From Hyperoodon ampullatus (taxonomy: Eukaryota; Chordata; Mammalia; Artiodactyla; Ziphiidae), in contig OX457060.1 in NCBI GenBank assembly GCA_949752795.1, positions 107,148,949 through 107,212,948 of the forward strand: a DNA stretch of 64,000 nt. The letters are read 5' to 3'. Under the pieces are notes generated by a model. That model was not told the DNA's origin and searched no databases. It worked only from the letters and a program-made list of their open reading frames with translations. The position numbers were made by a program, and so were the translations under genes. The number at the start of each line of letters is the position of its first letter. The stretch's first letter is position 1. This document shows positions 57,630 to 64,000 of the stretch, piece after piece.

Positions 57630-57970
57630 GGTTACAGAGGAGGGGAGTTGGGAAGTGGGTAAAATGAGCAAAGAGGGTCAAGAGGTACAAATATCCAGTT
57701 ATAAAATAAATAAGTCATGGGATGTAATGTACAGCATCATGACTATAGTCAACAATATTGTATTTCATATTTGAAAGTTGTTAAGAGAGTAAATCTTAAA
57801 AGCTCTCATCACACACACAAAAATTGTAACTTTATATGGTGATGGATGGTAACTAGACTTATTGGGGTGATCATTTCACAGGATATACAAATATAGGATT
57901 ATTATAATGTATACATGAAACTAGTCTAATGTTATTGTCAATTATACCTCAGTATAAGAAATAATGTTAA
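57630..57970 (+). mobile_element. Old LINE-1 (L1M type) 3' UTR end
   Basis: GGTTACAGAGGAGGGGAGTT, GGTCAAGAGGTACAAATATC, GTAATGTACAGCATCATGAC, AGAGAGTAAATCTTAAAAGC, GGGTGATCATTTCACAGGAT and GTCAATTATACCTCAGTATA match the recalled terminal 340 bp of L1M elements. Non-coding 3' end only, 5'-truncated. Confidence 0.87.
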
Positions 57971-57974
57971 AATA

Positions 57975-58785
57975 AAGAACAAGCAGCAATCTACTAACCA
58001 AAAAGAAACAAATACTTGTTATTAATAAAAAAGTATCATGTTCTTAAATAAAACTTTATACCTCACCATTTTTATGATAAATTGACATTTTGTTTGTATC
58101 AACATCTTATTAGACATTTAAAGATTTAAAGTTAAATCAAGTTAGAAGTATTTATAAGATGAGCATAAAATTTTAACTCTCTTTGAGACAATATGAAACC
58201 ACTATTTACATATTTTTAGAATTAAAAAAATTATGTTAGAGGTTGATGAAGTGATGACAAATTCACTGAAGTTAGAAAACAAACAATAAAATGTAAAAAT
58301 AAGAAAAACACATTAGCTGTTAAAGGAATAGGGCCACTGAGCTATTTGGGAGTCATAGCTGCTGAGGGACTAGATATTTGATAGAGCCACACAGGAAGTT
58401 TTCTGACAGTGATTTTTCTACATGACAAGAAAAAACTTTTACCTTGGACTCTAAGAAATAGCTATCTCACTAATAATAATAATACAGTAATAATAATTTA
58501 ACTTCCCTCCTTTTTCCCAGCCACCCTTACAGTTTACTTTAGCAGGAAGAAAGTTGAGCTGAAGAAGAGAATGTAGCTACCACCACACAGGGTGATAGTG
58601 ACATGTTAATAGGTGAATGAGATAAAAGGGCTGATGGTTGCAATCAAGCTTAAGTGGCTTTTTTTGTTTTTTAAACTTTTTTTGCTGTAGAACTCCTTAA
58701 AGCATGTACTGAAGACATGAGTGTAGATTATGAATCTCTGGGAGAAAATACAGGATACAAACAATATTTATTAGGTTTTTATGAC
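57975..58785. other. Non-coding AT-rich DNA, no recognised feature
   Basis: A short (AAT)n run lies at 58472-58500; otherwise nothing recognised. Confidence 0.4.
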
Positions 58786-58789
58786 CACA

Positions 58790-59412
58790 TGTGGTTAGAA
58801 GATTTCTAAAATGGCCTCCCAAGATTCCAAGGTCCCTAATAACACATGTCCCCTGTTATTAAATCAAACACTAATTTAGGTTCTGCTATGAAAGTCTTCT
58901 GCAGTTGTAATTAAGTTTCCAAATCAATTGTCTTTAAGGTAGGGAGATAATACAAGGGGCCTGATTTGATAGGTGAGGACTTTAAAAAGAGATAGTTTTC
59001 TTTAGCTCATTGCAGGAAAGAAAATCAGATATTTGAAGCACAAGGAAAATATAATGATTTATTGCTGAATTGAAGATAGACGTGGCCACATGACAAGGAA
59101 TGCATGTGACCTCTAGAAGCTGAAGTAGCCCCTGGCTGACAGCCATCAAGCAAACAGGGGTCTGTCAGTCCTTCAGCCACTGGGAACTGAATTCTGGCAA
59201 CAAGAATGACTTGGAAGCAAAATTTTCCCCAGAGTCTGTGGATGATAATTCAGACTGGCCAATGATTTTATTCCTTCTTGCAGTACCATGAGCAGAGAAC
59301 CAAGCACACCATGCTGGATTTCTGACTTAGAGAACTGTGAGCTAATAAATGGGTGTTGTTTTAAGCCATTGTGGCAATGGTAATTTATTTTGCAGCAAAA
59401 GAAAACTAACAC
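58790..59412 (+). mobile_element. MaLR/MLT-type LTR-like block
   Basis: The start GGTTAGAAGATTTCTAAAAT with GGCCTCCCAAGATTCCAAGG and the end GAGAACTGTGAGCTAATAAA, GTTGTTTTAAGCCATTGTGG, AAAAGAAAACTAACAC follow a recalled mammalian LTR consensus (polyadenylation AATAAA present as GCTAATAAATGGG). Length of about 620 bp fits a full solo LTR, possibly with an internal insertion. Superfamily is inferred from the terminal motifs. Confidence 0.65.
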
Positions 59413-59985
59413 ACACAGAAATCATACCTCACTTTTTTAAAATTTAAGGAATGTATTAACATGTATTTTATTTCCCCAAAGTCTAACTTATTTATTACCT
59501 ATAAAGAAAATGTGGACATGCAGTATCACAGACCAATACCTAGCATTTTGCAAAGCATATTGAAAAAACTTGAATATCATTTACTCTTTATCAGTTGACT
59601 TTTTAACCCTCTAAGGCCCTTCATTTCTGGACTCATCTAATTCCTTTCCCTTTGGCCAGTTCTTGCCAGAGTTCATTTCTTCTGGTTGATGCATTATAAA
59701 GACATAAAATAATCAAGAACACAACAAACACTACTGTTCTTTCCAACCATTTCCCTTAGAGCCACAATTCAGTAGGCACACGATGTGCCTTCCAATTTAT
59801 TGTAGAAGATAATTTTATCAAATGTTTTACAAAGTAATAACAGGGTGCCATAGTCTTCCAACTTACTGTGTTTGTTTTTTCTCTGCCCGTCAATTGACAG
59901 CTAATCCAGAGACAAGTTAGAGACTTTATGACAGTACTCCATTAAAGGTGCCAATTACTTTAAAATGAGGCTAATTGCAAAAATA
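59413..59985. other. Non-coding DNA, no recognised feature
   Basis: Nothing recognised. Confidence 0.4.
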
Positions 59986-59989
59986 AGAA

Positions 59990-60270
59990 AATTCTAAAAT
60001 TTCAATGGCCTAACACAGTAAAAGTTTATTTTGTGCTCATCTAATGATTCAGTGCACGACCAGATTAACAAAATTAAGTGTGAGGGAGGTTGTTGGAGGT
60101 ATAAATAGGCTCCACCCAATGTTTCAGGGACCAAAACTGCTAGACACTGTGCCATCTTCAGCAGTTACACTCCATGGTTTACTTGAGTGTCAATATCCAG
60201 CTTGTGGATGAGGGGAAACCTGTAGTGGGATTATACGGGAAACGTTTTATGGGGTAGGCCATATAAGTGG
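59990..60270. repeat. Ancient interspersed-repeat-like block, family not named
   Basis: ATGGCCTAACACAGTAAAAG with TTTATTTTGTGCTCATCTAA, GTTTCAGGGACCAAAACTGC and GGAAACGTTTTATGGGGTAG resemble a common mammalian repeat I recall but cannot name with confidence. Confidence 0.4.
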
Positions 60271-60285
60271 TGCAATTCTGTTTGC

Positions 60286-60877
60286 CAACATTTTTTTTAT
60301 TATTCTTTGCTTTACAACAAAGTGAATCAGCCATACATATACATCTGTTCCCACATTCCCTCCCTCCTGCGTCTCCCTCCCTCCCACCCTCCCCATCCCA
60401 ACCCTCCAGGCGGCCACAATGCACCGAGCCGATCCCCCCGCGTCACGCGGCCAACCCCCAACATCCATCCACCCCACGCCCGGCAGTGTATAAACGTCCA
60501 TGCCTCTCCCCCGCCCAGTCACAGCCCACGCCCCCTCCCGATATCCCCAAGCCCACCCCCAATAGGTCTGGGTCTCTATTCCTGTTTTACCCCTAAGTTC
60601 CTCATGACATTTTTTTTTCTTAAATTCCATATATATGTGTTAGCATACGGTATTTGTCTTTCTCTTTCTGACTTACTTCACTCTGTATGACAGACTCTAG
60701 GTCTATCCACCTCATTACAAATAGCTCAGTTTCGTTTCTTTTTATGGCTGAGTAATATTCCATTGTATATATGTACCACATCTTCTTTATACATTCATCC
60801 GATGATGGACACTTGGGTTGTTTCCATCTCCGAGCTATTGTGAATAGAGCTGCAATGAACATTTTGGTACATGTCTC
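60286..60877 (-). mobile_element. LINE-1 3' end, antisense, truncated in ORF2, with a T-to-C rich patch
   Basis: The minus strand holds the last about 80 codons of ORF2 (frame 60620-60862: [40 protein letters not shown]) followed by the 3' UTR. The 60620-60877 part is very close to the neighbouring copy at 61262-61530. The 3' UTR at about 60410-60590 instead carries dozens of T-to-C differences and is strikingly C-rich. The overlapping frames at 60179-60690 are by-products of this C-rich patch, including the Pro-rich reading on the plus strand. The element stops at the poly-T/poly-G tract. Confidence 0.93.
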
Positions 60878-60902
60878 TTTTTTTTTTTTTGGGGGGGGGG
60901 GG
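60878..60902. repeat. Poly-T (13) followed by poly-G (12) homopolymer junction
   Basis: Thirteen T then twelve G separate the two LINE-1 copies. On the LINE-1 strand this reads as poly-C then poly-A, downstream of the second element's A-rich tail and a 12-nt non-LINE-1 stretch (TTTAGTGCGAAG on plus, 60903-60914). Homopolymer lengths may be unreliable in assemblies. Confidence 0.85.
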
Positions 60903-60914
60903 TTTAGTGCGAAG

Positions 60915-63900
60915 TTTTTATTTATTTTATTTATTTTATTTTTTATTATTTTTATTAGTTTCTGCTTTATAACAAAGTGAATCAGTCATACATATACATC
61001 TGTTCCCACATCCCTTCCCTCATGCATCTCCCTCCCTCCCACCCTCCCCATCCCACACCTCCAGGCGGTCACAAAGCACCAAGCTGATCTCCCTGTGCTC
61101 TGCGGCTCCCTCCCGCTATCTATCTACCTTATGTTTGGTAGTGTATATATGTCCATGCCTCTCTTTCGCTTTGTCACAGCTTACCCTTCCCCCTCCCCAT
61201 ATCCTCAAGTCCATTCTCAAGTAGGTCTGTGTCTTTATTCCTGTTTTACCCCTAAGTTCTTCATGACATTTTTTTTAAAATTCCATATATAAGTGTTAGC
61301 ATATGGTAGTTGTCTTTCTCTTTCTGACTTACTTCACTCTGTATGACAGACTCTAGGTCTATCCACCTCATTACAAATAGCTCAGTTTCATTTCTTTTTA
61401 TGGCTGAGTAATATTCCATTGTATATATGTGCCACATCTTCTTTATCCATTCATCCGATGATGGACACTTAGGTTGTTTCCAGCTCTGGGCTATTGTGAA
61501 TAGAGCTACAATGAACATTTTGGTACAAGTCTCTTTTTGAATTATGGTTTTCTCAGGGTATATGCCTAGTAGTGGGATTTCTGGGTCATATGGTAGTTCT
61601 ATTTGTAGTTTTTTAAGGAACCTCCATACTGTTCTCCATAGTGGCTGTACCAATTCACATTCCCACAAGCAGTGCAAGAGTGTTCCCTTTTCTCCACACC
61701 CTCTCCAGCATTTATTGTTTCTAGATTTCTTGATGATGGCCATTCTGACTGGTGTGAGATGATATCTCATTGTAGTTTTGATTTGCATTTCTGTAATGAT
61801 TAATGATGTTGAGCATTCTTTCATGTGTTTGTTGGCAGTCTGTATATCTTCTTTGGAGAAATGCCTATTTAAGTCTTCTGCCCACTTTTGGATTGGGTTG
61901 TTTGTTTTTTTGCTATTGAGCTGCATGAGCTGTTTATAAATTTTGGAGATTAATCCTTTGTCAGTTGCTTCATTTGCAAATATTTTCTCCCATTCTGAGG
62001 GTTGTCTTTTGGTCTTGTTTATGGTTTCCTTTGCTGTGCAAAAGCTTTGAAGTTTCATTAGGTCCCATTTGTTTATCTTTGTTTTTATTTCCATTTCTCT
62101 AGGAGGTGGGTCCAAAAGGATCTTGCTGTGATTTATGTCATAGAGTGTTCTGCCTATGTTTTCCTCTAAGAGTTTGATAGTGTCTGGCCTTACATTTAGG
62201 TCTTTAATCCATTTTGAGCTTATTTTTGTGTATGGTGTTAGGGAATGATCTAATCTCATACTTTTACATGTCCCTGTCTAGTTTCCCAGCACCACTTGTT
62301 GAACAGGCTGTCCTTTCTCCACTGTACATTCCTGCCTCCTTTATCAAAGATAAGTTGACCATATGTGCGTGGGTTTATCTCTGGGCTTTCTATCCTGTTC
62401 CATTGATCTATCTTTCTGTTTTCGTGCCAGTACCACAGTATCTTGATTACTGTAGCTTTATAGTATAGTCTGAAGTCAGGGAGCCTGATTCCTCCAGCTC
62501 CATGTTTTGTTCTCAAGATTGCTTTGGCTATTCGGGGACTTTTCTTTTTCCAAACAAATTGTGAAATTTTTTGTTCTAGTTCTGTGAAAAATGCCAGTGG
62601 TAGTTTGATAGGGATTGCATTGAATCTGTAGATTGCTTTGGGTAGTAGAGTCATTTTCACAATATTGATTCTTCCAATCCAGGAGCATGGTATATCTCTC
62701 CATCTATTTGTATCATCTTTAATTTCTTTCATCAGTGTCTTATACTTTTCTGCATACAGGTCTTTTGTCTCCTTAGGTAGGTTTATTCCTAGATATTTTA
62801 TTCTTTTTCTTGCAATGGTAAATGGCAGTGTTTTCTTGATTTCATTTTCAGATTTCTCATCATTAATGTACAGGAATGCCAGAGATTTCTGTGCATTAAT
62901 TTTGTATCCTGCTACTTTACCAAATTCATTGATTAGCTCTAGTAGTTTTCTGGTAGCATCTTTAGGATTCTCTATGTATAGTATCATGTCATCTGCAAAC
63001 AGTGACAGCTTTACTTCTCCTTTTCCAATTTGGATTCCTTTTATTTCCTTTTCTTCTCTGATTGCTGTGGCTAAAACTTCCAAAACTAGGTTGAATAAGA
63101 GTGGTGAGAGTGGGCAGCCTTGTCTTGTTCCTGATCTTAGTGGAAATGGTTTCAGTTTTTCACCATTGAGGACGATGTTGGCTGTGGGTTTGTCATATAT
63201 GGCCTTTATTATGTTGAGGAAAGTTCCCTCTATGCCTACTTTTTGCAGCGTTTTTATCATAAATGGGTGTTGAATTTTGTCGAAAGCTTTCTCTGCATCT
63301 ATTGAGATGATCATATGGTTTTTCTCCTTCAATTTATTAATATGCTGTATCACATTGATTGATTTGCATATATTGAAGAATCCTTGCATTCCTGGAATAA
63401 ACCCCACTTGATCATGGTGTATGATCCTTTTAATGTGCTGTTGGATTCTGTTTGTTAGTATTTTGTTGAGGATTTTTGCATCTATGTTCATCAGTGATAT
63501 TGGCCTGTAGTTTTCTTTCTTTTTGACATCCTTGCCTGGTTTTGGTATCAAGGTGATGGTGGCCTCGTAGAATGAGTTTGGGAGTGCTCCTCCCTCTGCT
63601 ATATTTTGGAAGAGTTTGAGAAGGATAGGTGTTAGCCCTTCTCTAAATGTTTGATAGAATTCGCCTGTGAAGCCATGTAGTCCTGGGCTTTTGTTTGTTG
63701 GAAGATTTTTAACCACAGTTTCAATTTCAGTGCTTGTGATTGGTCTATTCATATTTCTTATTTCTTCCTGATTCTGTCTTGGCAGGTTGTGCATTTCTAA
63801 AAATTTGTCCATTTCTTCCAGGTTGTCCATTTTATTGGCGTAGAGTTTCTTGTAGTAATCTCTCACGATCTTTTGTATTTCTACGGTGTCAGTTGTTACT

Positions 63901-64000
63901 TCTCCTTTTTCATTTCTAATTCTATTGATTTGAGTCTTCTCCCTTTTTTCTTGATGAGTCTGGCTAATGGTTTGTCAATTTTGTTTATCTTCTCAAAGAA
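60915..64000 (-). mobile_element. Young LINE-1, antisense, continuing past the window end
   Basis: From left to right on the plus strand there is an A/T-rich tail complement (60915-60960), the 3' UTR (60961-61260), ORF2 C-terminus to RT (61261-63866) and upstream ORF2 sequence (63867-64000). The low number of frame breaks in 2.7 kb makes it the youngest LINE-1 here. Its 3' end stops at …GCAGAAACTA followed by the A-rich tail, omitting the last about 55 bp seen in the 37.4 and 49.2 kb copies. The 5' part lies outside the window. Confidence 0.95.
61261..64000 (-). pseudogene. LINE-1 ORF2 (reverse transcriptase and C-terminal domain), two apparent frameshifts
   Basis: ORF2p is the endonuclease/reverse transcriptase of LINE-1. 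Minus-strand frame 62256-63866 holds the RT domain: the fingers motif [17 protein letters not shown], the first catalytic Asp in [14 protein letters not shown] (about residue 190 of this frame), [18 protein letters not shown] and the FADD catalytic box (residues 290-293, DNA 62988-62999). Frame 61261-62259 continues with the C-terminal region including the Cys motif [18 protein letters not shown] and ends YGILKKMS. The two frames are offset near 62256-62290 by an apparent one-base loss in an A run of the sense strand. A second one-base difference in an A run near 63950 shifts the upstream segment. The first residue of the 536-codon frame is a GTG inside ORF2, not a true start. Otherwise no internal stop is seen. 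Both shifts are in homopolymers and could be sequencing errors. Confidence 0.93.

Noticed and set aside
60267..60690. Proline-rich open frames of 109 and 127 codons on the plus strand and 127 codons on the minus strand
   Set aside because: They coincide exactly with the C-rich T-to-C patch in an antisense LINE-1 3' UTR; the long Pro runs come from base composition, not a gene.
62638..63273. 211-codon open frame on the plus strand
   Set aside because: It is the antisense shadow of LINE-1 ORF2 (RT domain on the minus strand).

Overview
This window looks like non-coding nuclear DNA of a mammal, most likely a cetacean (whale or dolphin) or close relative. Eight tRNA-derived SINEs of the CHR type are present, several nearly undecayed. 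This family is restricted to cetaceans, hippos and ruminants, and CpG-rich young copies are typical of cetaceans. LINE-1 elements run from very old to very young, alongside ancient mammalian repeats (MIR, L2, MLT1 LTRs, MER8, a hAT MITE). The DNA is AT-rich, and no host exon, CpG island, tRNA, rRNA or bacterial-style gene could be recognised. Every substantial open frame that can be explained belongs to LINE-1. The window is best read as a gene desert or the inside of a very large intron.

Layout. 1-7.3 kb: unique DNA with an (AT)n tract, an MLT1 LTR, a MIR and three CHR SINEs. 7.5-8.2 kb: a LINE-1 copy with its 5' part inverted. 8.2-14.1 kb: mostly unrecognised AT-rich DNA. 14.1-16.5 kb: old antisense LINE-1 pieces, one carrying a CHR SINE, then a MER8 relic and a (TG)n. 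17-30 kb: mostly unique DNA with MIR/L2 traces, one young SINE, a hAT MITE with target duplication and a 38-bp tandem duplication. 30.4-37.5 kb: a full-length but inactivated LINE-1, bounded by a 14-bp target duplication and inserted into a much older LINE-1. 37.7-40.5 kb: an opposed old LINE-1 carrying a SINE. 40.5-54 kb: unique DNA with two SINEs, an MLT1 LTR, an L2, a 5'-truncated LINE-1 tail and a decayed LINE-1. 54.5-56.2 kb: an antisense LINE-1. 57.6-59.4 kb: a LINE-1 tail and an LTR-like block. 60.3-64 kb: two antisense LINE-1 3' ends in tandem; the second runs off the window and is the youngest-looking element here.

No cooperative gene system is visible. The active biology recorded is retrotransposition: LINE-1 reverse transcriptase copied itself and mobilised the SINEs, leaving target duplications, nested insertions, an inversion and 5' truncations. 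The most unusual observation is a roughly 180-bp patch at about 60.41-60.59 kb. There the first LINE-1 3' end differs from its neighbour mainly by T-to-C changes (A-to-G on the LINE-1 sense strand), while the following 280 bp are nearly identical. All family names rest on recalled consensus sequences, not on a search.
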